A DNA stretch of 30,847 nucleotides from the NCBI GenBank assembly GCA_035525785.1, contig DATLDQ010000032.1, positions 1 to 30,847 of the forward strand. The letters run 5' to 3'. Both the position numbers and the translations under genes were made by a program. The DNA comes from CADEED01 sp035525785. Its GTDB lineage: Bacteria > Pseudomonadota > Gammaproteobacteria > Steroidobacterales > Steroidobacteraceae. The notes beneath the pieces are model-generated. The model had not been told where the DNA came from. It was given only the letters and a program-made list of their open reading frames with translations, and ran no database searches. Of this stretch, positions 1 through 8,460 are shown one piece after another (positions within the stretch are counted from its first letter, which is position 1; each line of letters begins with the position of its first letter).

Positions 1-1
1 C

Positions 2-922
2 CTCGCCAAGGCGGCGAGTGCGCAGACCAAGCAGATCTCGGGCGCGACGGAATCCGCGAGCAACATGGCGGCCTCCACCGAGGCGATCTCCGGCAATTCC
101 GAGCGCGCTTCCGATGTCGCGCGTCACTCGGTGGACGTGGCGCACAAGGGCGGCGACGCCGTCCGCCGCACCATCGACGGCATGAACACCATCCGTGAAA
201 CGATCCAGGAGACGTCCAAGCGCATCAAGCGCCTGGGCGAGTCGTCACAGGAGATCGGCAACATCGTCGAGCTCATCAACGACATCGCCGAGCAGACGAA
301 CATCCTCGCGTTGAACGCTTCAATCCAGGCCTCCATGGCCGGCGACGCGGGCCGTGGCTTCGCGGTGGTCGCCGACGAGGTGCAGCGCCTCGCCGAGCGC
401 GCCGCCGCCGCGACGCGCCAGATCGAAACGCTGGTGCGCGCCATCCAGGCCGACACGAACGAGGCGGTCGTCTCCATGGAACGCTCGACCACCGATGTGG
501 TGGGCGGCGCTCTGCTCGCCGAGAACGCAGGCGCCGCGCTCGAGGAGATCGAGCAGGTGTCCAACCAGATCGCGAGCCTCGTGAACAACATCTTCAGCAG
601 CTCGCGCCAGCAGGTGAGCGAGGCGCAGAAGATCGCCCGGAACATGCAAGTGCTGAAGGAAATCTCCACGCAGACCGCCGAGTCGACCACGGCCACTTCG
701 CAGAGCATCTCCAAGCTCGCGCAGTTGTCGGCCGCGATGCGGCAGTCGGCTTCGGGCTTCCGCCTGCCCGGTGCGCCGGTACCGCGCCAGGTGGCGGCGG
801 CAGGCGCGGCCATAGCCGCAGCGGCCGCGGCCACCACCGGTCTCAACCCAGCGGCCTCGGGTATCCACCCGGCGCCGAGCAACGCCACCACGCGCGCTCG
901 CACGGTACAGCTGGCTTCGTAA
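2..922 (+). CDS. pilJ: PilJ-type methyl-accepting chemotaxis protein, C-terminal part (5' truncated by window)
   Basis: This is the cytoplasmic signalling domain of a chemoreceptor; the open frame runs in from the window edge, so the sensory and membrane parts are not visible. The hairpin tip TNILALNASIQASMAG followed by GRGFAVVADEVQRLAER is the PilJ variant of the MCP signature (IQ..MAG instead of the usual IEAARAG). About 180 residues of heptad-rich helix surround it. The protein ends in an Ala-rich, probably disordered tail of about 50 residues. In known Chp systems PilJ sits in the inner membrane and controls the ChpA kinase, which regulates type IV pilus extension/retraction and cAMP. 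chpA begins 25 bp downstream on the same strand, which fixes the assignment. The coding frame is certain, and the PilJ rather than generic MCP call is strong because of the tip sequence plus neighbour. Confidence 0.93.
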   Translation, partial: LAKAASAQTKQISGATESASNMAASTEAISGNSERASDVARHSVDVAHKGGDAVRRTIDGMNTIRETIQETSKRIKRLGESSQEIGNIVELINDIAEQTNILALNASIQASMAGDAGRGFAVVADEVQRLAERAAAATRQIETLVRAIQADTNEAVVSMERSTTDVVGGALLAENAGAALEEIEQVSNQIASLVNNIFSSSRQQVSEAQKIARNMQVLKEISTQTAESTTATSQSISKLAQLSAAMRQSASGFRLPGAPVPRQVAAAGAAIAAAAAATTGLNPAASGIHPAPSNATTRARTVQLAS

Positions 923-947
923 CACGGACGTCGACTCGAACTCCAAA

Positions 948-3900
948 ATGCCTGAAGTCGCCTCACAGACTCTGGACCTCGTCGGCCGCGAGCTGAACAA
1001 CACGCTCGCGGAAGCGCGGACCGCGCTCGAGACCTTCGTCGAGCAACCCGAGAACGTGGTGCTGTTGCAGCGCTGCGTTTCCGACCTGCACCAGGTACAG
1101 GGCGTGCTACGTCTGCTCGAAATCTTCGGCGCCGCGCTGCTGGCTGAAGAGATGGAGCAGGTCACTCACTACCTCCTGACACCGGCTTCGCAGAAGAACC
1201 AGGCCGAGACGCTGGACGCGCTCATGCGCGCCATGGTCCAGCTGCCGAGCTACGTCGAGCGCGTGCTCGCCGGTGGCCGCGACCTTGCGCTGGTACTGCT
1301 GCCGCTGCTCAACGATCTGCGCGCCGTGCGCGGCTCGCCGCTGCTGTCCGAAGGCACGCTGCTGCTGCTCAATCTCAAGTCCGACCAGCAGGCCGCGCCC
1401 GTTACGCCAGCAGTCGGCGAACAACAGTTGACGGTCGCGCAATGGGCGCGCCGGCTGCGCACCCGTTTCCAGTTGGGGCTCGTCGGCTGGATCCGTGGCG
1501 AACGCCCCGAACAGAACCTGGAAATCCTCGAGACCGTGGCGCACCAGCTCGAACAGGTTGCGACCAAGCAGCCCGTATTCCAGCTCTGGTGGGTGGTCGG
1601 GGCGATCATCGAGGCATTGCGCGAGGGCGGGCTCGAGACCGGTGTCTCGATCAAGCGCCTGCTGGGTCTCGCCGATCGCGAAATTTTGCAGCTGTACACG
1701 CAGGGCGAGGGCCGCTACGCGCAAAACCCGCCCGTTGAGTTGCTCAACAATCTTCTTTACTACGCCGCGCGTGCCAATTCCGATGGCCCCAAGGTCACGG
1801 CCGTGCGTGCTTCGTTCCGGCTCAACGAACTCCTGACGGTCGATGATTCGGTCGAGCAGGAACGCGAGAACCTCTCGGCGCCCTCGGTGAAGCTCATGCA
1901 CACCGTGTCGGCGGCCATCCGTGAAGACCTCGGCAAGGTCAAGGACGTCCTCGACATCTACGTGCGCCGCGGCGGCCAACCTGCCGAGCTCGAGCCGCAG
2001 GTCGGCATGCTGCGCAAGATCGGCGACACGCTGGGTGTGCTCGGACTCGGCGAGCTGCGCCAGCTGGTGCTCGAGGAGACCAGCCGGCTCGAAGCCATGG
2101 CCGCGGGCAAGACGCCGGCCGATCACGCCGCGCTGGTGCACATCGCCGCGACACTCATCAACGTCGAGGATCGCCTCGACCGCGAGCTCATCGGCCTCAT
2201 CGTCCCGAAGGCTCCGCCGGCCGAAGGCGAAGAGTCGGCCGCGTCCACCGACGTGGACTTCCAGCAGGTGCAAGCCGCCGTGCTGCGCGAGTGCAGCGTC
2301 AACCTGGTGCGCGTGAAGGAGTCCATCGCCTCGAACGTCGCCGGCACGCTCGACCACGCCGCGCTCGACGCCTGGCCCGGTCTCGTCCAGGGCATCAAGG
2401 CCGGCCTGCTGATGCTGGGCAAGACGCGCGCCGTCGAGATCGTCGAAGGCATCGCGAAGAATCTCAGGGACCTGCTGCAGCCGGGTGGCGCCGCGGTCCC
2501 GCCTAACTATCTCGACCGCCTGGCCGACGCCGTGGTCAGCCTCGAGTACTACATGGAGACGCTGCAGGCCGGCCGCGCGGATCCCTGGTACATGCTCGAC
2601 AACGCGCAGACCTGCCTGCTGGCGCTCTCGCAGATGCCCAAGCGCGTGGTCCCCACGGTGCCGCCCCTCGGCCCCGAAGCCTATGCCGCAACCGTGTTGC
2701 TGGCCGATGCCGGCGCCACGGCCCGCGCCCATGCCCTGCAGGCTGGTGTCATTCCGCCGTCCGCCCAGTTATCGAGCCAGGGTGCGCCCACGCTGCACAA
2801 GTCGGCCCATGCGCCGGCCCGTCCCCTCGCCCCGATCGATCCCGAGCTGCTCGCTCTATATATAGAGGAGGCGCGGGAAGAGGTGGCGCGCATCGGCAAG
2901 CTGTTCCCGGCCTGGGAGCAGAACCCGCTCGAGACTGAAGCGCTGGCAGGCGTGCGCCGCGCGTTCCATACGCTCAAGGGCTCCGGCCGCATGGTCGGTG
3001 CCACGGATGTCGCCGAGTTCGCGTGGGCCATAGAGAACCTGCTGAACCGCGTCATCGACAACACACTGCAGCGTTCGCCGTCGATTCTGGCGACCGTGCG
3101 CGATGCCACGGGCATCGCGGGCGAGCTGGTCAATGCGCTCGAGGCGAGCAAGCCCGCGCCCGCGCGCGCGCAGGAAATCGTCGATCGCGCGCACGCCCTG
3201 GCGGCCAACAAGGCCGTGGCCGGCGCGCCCAGCGCGGCCATGGAAGCGCTCGAACGCACCATGGACACACGGCAGGCCGACGTGCTCGAAGCCACGGGTC
3301 GTGTGCCCACGTTGCAGCCCGCGCCCGTCGCGCCGCCGCCTGCGCAGAGACCTGAGCCTCCGGTACTTCATCCGCCCGCCGGCGCACCTGCCGAAGTCGA
3401 GCAATGGCATTTCAATGAAGACTCTCCCGGTGAAGAAATCGTCCTGTCCGCGCCCGAGGAAGAATCGAGCGCCGACCTGCAGCTGAAGGACATCTACAGC
3501 CGCGAAACGCAGGTGAACATCGCCGCCGTGCTGCGCTGGGTGAACGCCGAGCGCCAGCGCAACTCCGACACTCACGAGGTGAGCGAGGAGTGCTATCGCG
3601 CCTGCCACACGCTGGCCGGCAGCTCGCGCATGGCAGAAGCGCGCCACGGCATCCGCCTGACGGCGCCGCTCGAACACTGGGTGCGCAAGGCATTCGACAG
3701 TGGAGTGGGAATCGAGACCCAGGAACTCGAGCTGCTCGCCGACTGCATGCGGGCCATGGGCAACGTGGCCGAGCACCTCGACGAATCCACGGGCTACTTC
3801 CAGTCGCACGGCTCGCTGCTGGCGCGCATCGAAGCGGCTACCGAACAACTCGAGGGGCGCATCATCGCCGCGGCTCGGGCCGCCGAACTCGCGGCCGCGC

Positions 3901-6794
3901 CCCCGGCTCCCGTCGCGCCGGCGGTCGCGGCCACCCCCGCGCCCTTTCCGGCCCAAGGGCAGCTGAGCGAGCCGATCAAGGAGCGCACGGCGATCCAGCC
4001 CGCGCTGGTCATGCCGGCCGCGCCGGTCGCGGATGTCGCCGAGGACGTGCTCACCGATTTCGACCAGGAGATCGCCAGCATCTTCACGGACGAGGCCGTC
4101 GAGCTGCTCGACGCTTCACAGGGCGCGCTGGCGCAGTGGAACGAGAACCGCAGCAGCGTCGATGGCCTCACGGCGCTCAAGCGTCCGCTGCACACGCTCA
4201 AGGGCGGCGCGCGCATGGCCGGCCTCATGCCGATGGGCGACCTGGCCCACGAGCTCGAAACCCTGTTCATGCAGATCGACAGCGGCGTGGTAGCGCCTGA
4301 CGACCGCGCTTTCAGCCTTGCGCAGTCCGCGCTCGATGAGCTCGCGCGCATGCGCGAGGCGGTCAGCTCCGGCAAAGGTGTCCCCACCGCGCGCGGCCTC
4401 ATCGCACGCATCCATTCGCTGATCACGGGCGGCGCGGCACCGACGCCGGCGGCCGCTCCCACGCAGACCGTTGCGCCTGTGGCTGCCGCTCCTGCCCCGG
4501 TGGCTGCGCCCGCACCCGCACCCTCACCTGCGCCCGTCGCTGCGCATGCACCCGCACCTGCACCCGCACCTGCACCCGCACCTGCACCCGTACCTGCGCC
4601 CGTCGCGACGGCCCCGGCGCCCAAGCCCGCGCCCCTCGTCAGCGAGCCGGCACCGAAGCAGGCCCCACCGAAACCAGTGCCGCCCGTTGTCGCCGTGCCC
4701 ACGCCGACCGCGTACGTGCCGCCGCCTCCGCGCACTGAGCCCGTCCCCGAACCGCCGGTTCTCGCGCCGGTCTGGAGTGCACCGCCGCCATCGGCGTCGG
4801 TGGTGTCCGCCGCCAGCGAACCTGGTTCCATCGTCACGCGCGCGCCCGCACGCGAGCCCATCTCCGCAGGCTTCAGCAAGCCGCTCAGGGAGGACGGCGA
4901 TGCGCCGCTCCTGCCGCCGGGCGCCGTGCCGCCGGGTCGCGAGCCCACTCAGCAGGGCGACCGCCCCGAGCTTGCGCGTGTCGACGCCGAGCTGCTCGAT
5001 CAGCTGCTCAACAATTCCGGCGAAGCCAGCATCGCGCGCGCGCGCCTCGAACAGCAGATCGGCTCCATCGACTTCAATGTGGGCGAGCTTTCGCGCACGG
5101 TGACTCGCCTCAAGGAACAGCTGCGCAAGCTGGAGCTGGAGACCGAGGCGCAGATCCTGCATCGCTACGAGGAAGAGAAGGGCTCGCGCGGCGAGTTCGA
5201 TCCGCTCGAGCTCGATCGCTATTCGTCGATCCAGCAGTTCTCGCGCGCGCTGGCGGAAACCGCCAATGACGTCGGCAGCATCCAGGGGCTGCTCGAGAAT
5301 CTCACCAAGGACACGCAGAACCTGCTCACCCAGCAGGCACGCACGATCACTGAGCTGCAGAATGGGCTGATGCGCACGCGCATGGTGCCCTTCCAGCGGC
5401 ACGTGCAGCGCCTTGCGCGCATCGTGCGCCAGGCCGCCACCGACACCGGCAAGAAGGCGGACCTCGCCATCGAGGGCGCGTCCGGCGAGCTCGACCGCCA
5501 GGTGCTCGAACGCATGATGCCGCCGTTCGAGCACATGCTTCGCAACGCCGTGGCGCATGGCATCGAATCGCCCGAGGTCCGCAAGAAGGCGGGCAAGAAC
5601 GAATCCGGCACCATCACCATCGCGCTGCATCGCGAAGGCTCGGAAGTGGTGGTCGAGGTGTCGGACGACGGCGCCGGCATGAACCTCAAGGCCATCCGTG
5701 ACAAGGGCATCTCGCTGGGGATGGTGCGCGCGGACCAGCAGCTCTCCGACGACGACATCATGCAGCTCATCCTCGAGCCGGGCTTCTCGACGGCCGGCGC
5801 GGTGAGCACGCTGTCGGGCCGCGGCGTGGGCATGGACGTGGTCGCGAGCGAGATCAAGAAGCTCGGCGGCGCGCTGCACATGGAGAGCAAGCCAGGCCAG
5901 GGCTCACGCTTCGTGATCCGGCTGCCGCTCACTCTCGCCATCAGCCACGCGCTCATCCTGCGCGCAAACGACGAGTTCTATGCGCTGCCTCTGCCTACCG
6001 TCGAAGGCGTGGTCCGCCTGTCGCGCACCGAAGTGGAAGCGCATCTCGGCGCGGACGCGCCGCCGTTCGAGTACGGCGGCCAGAAGTACAAGTTCCAGCA
6101 CCTCGCGTTCTACGTGGGCCGCGAGCCCGGTCCGCTGCCCGATGGCGACGTGACCGTGCCCGTCATCCTGGTGCGCGCGGGTGAACATTCCACGGGCCTG
6201 GTCGCCGACGAACTGGTCGGCAGCCGCGAGATCGTGGTGAAGAACGTGGGCCCGCAGATCGCCGCGATCCGCGGCATCTCGGGTGCGACGATCCTCGGCG
6301 ATGGCCGCATCGTCATCATCCTCGACATCGGCGCGCTGGTGCGGGCGGACTGGCGCGCGCGCACCGAACCCGTGATGCCGCGCGAGAAGACCGACACGCG
6401 CTCCGTTGCCCTCGTGGTGGACGACTCCATCACCGTGCGCCGCGTGACGCAGCGCCTGCTGGAGCGCAACGGCATGCGCGTGCTCACTGCGCGCGACGGC
6501 GTCGATGCCATGGAGATGCTCCAGGAACATACGCCGGACATCATCCTGCTCGACATCGAGATGCCGCGCATGGACGGCTACGAAGTGGCCACGCAAGTGC
6601 GCGCGGATGCGCGTCTCGCGGGCATCCCCATCATCATGATCACCTCTCGCGTGGGCGAGAAACACCGCGCGCGCGCCATCGAGATCGGCGTGGACGATTA
6701 CCTGGGCAAACCGTACCAGGAAGCGCAGTTGCTCGAAGCCATCGAGCCGCTGATCGCGCGGCGCCGCGAAGCGCACCTGCGCGAAGCTAACTAG
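948..6794 (+). CDS. chpA: ChpA/PilL-type hybrid chemotaxis histidine kinase with multiple Hpt domains, CheA core, CheW domain and receiver
   Basis: 1948-residue kinase of the type IV pilus Chp pathway. Visible order: an N-terminal Hpt-like helix bundle with H48 (DLHQVQG); a helical region to about 620; an Hpt domain with H674 (HTLKGSGRM); a second with H887 (HTLAGSSRM, Lys replaced by Ala); a third with H1082 (HTLKGGARM). A Pro/Ala-rich linker follows at about 1163-1335, then a CheA dimerisation-like helical region from 1342. The ATPase domain has N box HMLRNAVAHG near 1529, G1 box DDGAGM near 1573, and GRGVGMDVV. A CheW-like domain spans about 1665-1800, and a receiver about 1818-1935 with VVDDS, phosphoacceptor D1869 in LLDIEMP, ITS and GKPY. 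The Pseudomonas homologue is longer (about 2,470 residues, more Hpt domains), so this is a reduced version. There is no obvious Shine-Dalgarno before the ATG, suggesting coupling to pilJ. No cheB-like chpB follows. Confidence 0.95.
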   Translation: MPEVASQTLDLVGRELNNTLAEARTALETFVEQPENVVLLQRCVSDLHQVQGVLRLLEIFGAALLAEEMEQVTHYLLTPASQKNQAETLDALMRAMVQLPSYVERVLAGGRDLALVLLPLLNDLRAVRGSPLLSEGTLLLLNLKSDQQAAPVTPAVGEQQLTVAQWARRLRTRFQLGLVGWIRGERPEQNLEILETVAHQLEQVATKQPVFQLWWVVGAIIEALREGGLETGVSIKRLLGLADREILQLYTQGEGRYAQNPPVELLNNLLYYAARANSDGPKVTAVRASFRLNELLTVDDSVEQERENLSAPSVKLMHTVSAAIREDLGKVKDVLDIYVRRGGQPAELEPQVGMLRKIGDTLGVLGLGELRQLVLEETSRLEAMAAGKTPADHAALVHIAATLINVEDRLDRELIGLIVPKAPPAEGEESAASTDVDFQQVQAAVLRECSVNLVRVKESIASNVAGTLDHAALDAWPGLVQGIKAGLLMLGKTRAVEIVEGIAKNLRDLLQPGGAAVPPNYLDRLADAVVSLEYYMETLQAGRADPWYMLDNAQTCLLALSQMPKRVVPTVPPLGPEAYAATVLLADAGATARAHALQAGVIPPSAQLSSQGAPTLHKSAHAPARPLAPIDPELLALYIEEAREEVARIGKLFPAWEQNPLETEALAGVRRAFHTLKGSGRMVGATDVAEFAWAIENLLNRVIDNTLQRSPSILATVRDATGIAGELVNALEASKPAPARAQEIVDRAHALAANKAVAGAPSAAMEALERTMDTRQADVLEATGRVPTLQPAPVAPPPAQRPEPPVLHPPAGAPAEVEQWHFNEDSPGEEIVLSAPEEESSADLQLKDIYSRETQVNIAAVLRWVNAERQRNSDTHEVSEECYRACHTLAGSSRMAEARHGIRLTAPLEHWVRKAFDSGVGIETQELELLADCMRAMGNVAEHLDESTGYFQSHGSLLARIEAATEQLEGRIIAAARAAELAAAPPAPVAPAVAATPAPFPAQGQLSEPIKERTAIQPALVMPAAPVADVAEDVLTDFDQEIASIFTDEAVELLDASQGALAQWNENRSSVDGLTALKRPLHTLKGGARMAGLMPMGDLAHELETLFMQIDSGVVAPDDRAFSLAQSALDELARMREAVSSGKGVPTARGLIARIHSLITGGAAPTPAAAPTQTVAPVAAAPAPVAAPAPAPSPAPVAAHAPAPAPAPAPAPAPVPAPVATAPAPKPAPLVSEPAPKQAPPKPVPPVVAVPTPTAYVPPPPRTEPVPEPPVLAPVWSAPPPSASVVSAASEPGSIVTRAPAREPISAGFSKPLREDGDAPLLPPGAVPPGREPTQQGDRPELARVDAELLDQLLNNSGEASIARARLEQQIGSIDFNVGELSRTVTRLKEQLRKLELETEAQILHRYEEEKGSRGEFDPLELDRYSSIQQFSRALAETANDVGSIQGLLENLTKDTQNLLTQQARTITELQNGLMRTRMVPFQRHVQRLARIVRQAATDTGKKADLAIEGASGELDRQVLERMMPPFEHMLRNAVAHGIESPEVRKKAGKNESGTITIALHREGSEVVVEVSDDGAGMNLKAIRDKGISLGMVRADQQLSDDDIMQLILEPGFSTAGAVSTLSGRGVGMDVVASEIKKLGGALHMESKPGQGSRFVIRLPLTLAISHALILRANDEFYALPLPTVEGVVRLSRTEVEAHLGADAPPFEYGGQKYKFQHLAFYVGREPGPLPDGDVTVPVILVRAGEHSTGLVADELVGSREIVVKNVGPQIAAIRGISGATILGDGRIVIILDIGALVRADWRARTEPVMPREKTDTRSVALVVDDSITVRRVTQRLLERNGMRVLTARDGVDAMEMLQEHTPDIILLDIEMPRMDGYEVATQVRADARLAGIPIIMITSRVGEKHRARAIEIGVDDYLGKPYQEAQLLEAIEPLIARRREAHLREAN
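2854..2867. repeat. 14-bp perfect AT-rich palindrome inside chpA
   Basis: CTCTATATATAGAG is a perfect palindrome in strongly GC-rich coding sequence. It forces the rare codons CTA and ATA just before the H674 Hpt domain. No function is known; it may be chance. Confidence 0.5.
4548..4595 (+). repeat. Four in-frame 12-bp tandem repeats in the chpA linker
   Basis: The unit gcacccgcacct occurs four times in direct succession, with one base changed in the last copy, and encodes Ala-Pro-Ala-Pro repeats. It lies in the Pro/Ala-rich linker between the last Hpt domain and the kinase core. Because the unit is a multiple of three, copy-number change by slippage would alter linker length without shifting the frame. 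Confidence 0.8.
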
Positions 6795-6805
6795 AGGCCA
6801 GGGCC

Positions 6806-7282
6806 ATGGCAGAGCGCATCTCCGAAATCTACAGCCTGCTGATCCCGCTGCTCGACGGCCGCCTGATCATTCCGCGTTCCTGCGTCGCCGAGGTGGTGGG
6901 TTTCAATACGCCCGCGGAGATGCCCGGCGCGCCCCCGTGGTACCTCGGCACTTTCGCCTGGGGCAGCCGCAACATTCCGCTGGTCTCGTTCGAAGGCACC
7001 TGCGGGCAGACCATCCCGCCACTCACCGGCCGTACGCGCGTGGTCGTGCTGTTCGCGCTGGGCTCGCAGATCGAAGGCGGATACTACGGCCTGGTCTCGC
7101 AGGGCTTCCCACAGCTGGTGCGCGTCAGCGCCGACATCCTGCGGCCCGATCCGACCAGGACCTTCCCCGAGCGCACGCCCATCATCTCGCAGGTGCGCAT
7201 GATCAACGAGGCGCCGTGGATCCCCGATCTGGAGCGCATCGAAGAAATGATCGCCGAGGAAACCTCGGTCCTGGTCGAGTGA
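6806..7282 (+). CDS. chpC: CheW-like adaptor of the Chp system (ChpC-like)
   Basis: 158-residue protein consisting of a single CheW-like beta domain: YSLLIPLLDGRLIIPRSCVAEV at the start resembles the first strands of CheW, followed by WYLGTFAWGSRNIPLVSFE, the usual region where the adaptor meets receptor and kinase. It would couple a receptor such as PilJ to ChpA, or modulate that coupling. It begins 11 bp after chpA, with AGAGG overlapping the chpA stop as a ribosome site. In Pseudomonas two CheW-like proteins serve this system: PilI, upstream of pilJ, and ChpC, downstream of chpA. Position therefore favours ChpC, although the gene between them there (chpB) is absent here. The family is certain; the specific name is inferred from position. 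Confidence 0.85.
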   Translation: MAERISEIYSLLIPLLDGRLIIPRSCVAEVVGFNTPAEMPGAPPWYLGTFAWGSRNIPLVSFEGTCGQTIPPLTGRTRVVVLFALGSQIEGGYYGLVSQGFPQLVRVSADILRPDPTRTFPERTPIISQVRMINEAPWIPDLERIEEMIAEETSVLVE

Positions 7283-8055
7283 AACGCGCGTCGCTGCTCG
7301 TGCTGCTGGCCAGCGCGGCATGGTGTGCCCAGGCGCAGGACACTCCGCCTGAGAGCTTCGGCACGACGCTCGCCCGTGAACATCCCGTCGAGTGCCTGCA
7401 GCGCCTCACGCCCGTTTTGGTCACTGACGTCGTGCAGCGCGATCTGATCGGCTGGCTGGACGGCATCGGCGAAGGCCGCAAGCTTCCGCCGGGCTGGAAG
7501 GCGGGCGAGCCTCACTACGATGCGGCGTTCGACCTGGCACTCAACCGGCTGCTCGCGGATCAGGAAAAGAACGGGCCCTATGCGAAGATCGACATGCGCG
7601 ACCGATTCGCGCGCGCGTTCGATCGCGCGAACGAGGCGGAACGCAGGCAGGCCGCGAGCTTCCTCGCCACGCCCGAAGGCCGGTTCGCGTGGACCTACAT
7701 CGTTGACGACGCCACCTGCGACGGCATCATCGGATCGCTGACCCGCCGCAAGACCGCGCTGGTCGACGCGCACTACCAGCTGGTGGATGACTTGCAGAAG
7801 GGGCTGAACCAGCGCCGCGCGATCCACGACCGGCAGCTCCGCACCTTCACTTCGGCCCAACAGCAGTCGATCTCGAGAAATTCCAACCTGATCCTCGGCC
7901 TGTTCATGAAGGACGATCCGGCGGAGAAAGGCCCGTCCAACCGGTTTGGCATCGACGGGTTGGTGATCGTCCAGCGGCTCGGGCGCGACCTTGGCGGCAC
8001 ACTGCCCAGGATCATCGCGCTGGCCGACGAGTTCGCGGCGGGCGCCAAGCGCTGA
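7279..8055 (+). CDS. Exported protein of unknown function, coupled to chpC
   Basis: Chosen start is GTG at 7279, which overlaps the chpC stop as GTGA, so it is probably translationally coupled. The 258-residue product opens with a signal peptide: KRASLLVLLASAAWC, then AQAQ as a likely signal-peptidase I site. The mature part is mostly helical and charged, with a segment SFLATPEGRFAW that is loosely reminiscent of the DUF2059 motif, but I cannot assign the family. Two Cys are seen in the mature region (EHPVECLQR and DDATCDG). Being the last gene of the pilJ-chpA-chpC run, it could be a periplasmic accessory of surface sensing; that is inference from position only. The next gene is on the opposite strand, 21 bp away. 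Confidence 0.75.
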   Translation: MKRASLLVLLASAAWCAQAQDTPPESFGTTLAREHPVECLQRLTPVLVTDVVQRDLIGWLDGIGEGRKLPPGWKAGEPHYDAAFDLALNRLLADQEKNGPYAKIDMRDRFARAFDRANEAERRQAASFLATPEGRFAWTYIVDDATCDGIIGSLTRRKTALVDAHYQLVDDLQKGLNQRRAIHDRQLRTFTSAQQQSISRNSNLILGLFMKDDPAEKGPSNRFGIDGLVIVQRLGRDLGGTLPRIIALADEFAAGAKR

Positions 8056-8076
8056 TCGCCGCGCCGCGGGTGCGCG

Positions 8077-8460
8077 TCAGCGCACCATCGTGTCGAGCAG
8101 CCTTTCGATCGTCGCGGCCGGATCGGTGCTGCGGCCGCTGTGAACCGCCGAGGTCTGGATGATGGTGCTGCGGGGCGCCACCAGCCAGTCGAAACGCTCC
8201 CGCTTCGGTAGTTTGCCTATCGGCCCCGAGTTCGCGCCCCCCGCGCAGATGATCGCGAAGCTCGCCAGGTGCCGGTTCACCGCGTCGATGTCGGCCGCCG
8301 GGTCCAGCATGCGCAACCTCGCCTCATCGAGCTCGATTCGGGCGTCGATCAGGTCCTGGTCGCGGCACCAGAGGATGACGCCCGTGTTGATGAACTCCTG
8401 GCGCTCGACCCGCGGCACGACGCGGATCACTGCATAGTCATACGAGCGCTGCGCGTGCAC
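8077..8460 (-). CDS. DUF3037-family protein
   Basis: 127 residues, starting at a GTG (8460) that lies 23 bp inside the end of the upstream HipA-like kinase gene, so the two are probably translated together. The N-terminal pattern YDYAVIRVVPRVERQEFINTG, with a following VILWCRD, is the signature I associate with DUF3037, a small domain of unknown function commonly encoded beside a stand-alone HipA-like kinase. No signal peptide or membrane segment is seen, so it is likely cytoplasmic. A role as partner, regulator or substrate of the kinase is inference from the constant pairing. No in-frame ATG exists near the N-terminus, which supports the GTG. Confidence 0.85.
   Translation of the reverse strand: MHAQRSYDYAVIRVVPRVERQEFINTGVILWCRDQDLIDARIELDEARLRMLDPAADIDAVNRHLASFAIICAGGANSGPIGKLPKRERFDWLVAPRSTIIQTSAVHSGRSTDPAATIERLLDTMVR

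Noticed and set aside
1107..2732. Long open frame antisense to chpA, and similar antisense frames over ppk, tyrA and other genes
   Set aside because: Typical of GC-rich coding sequence. The translations are low-complexity (Arg, Ala, His, Gly rich) with no family motifs, while the opposite strand encodes recognised proteins.
6937..7278. Upstream extension of the exported-protein frame
   Set aside because: It overlaps the CheW-like gene in another frame. The signal peptide begins right at GTG 7279.
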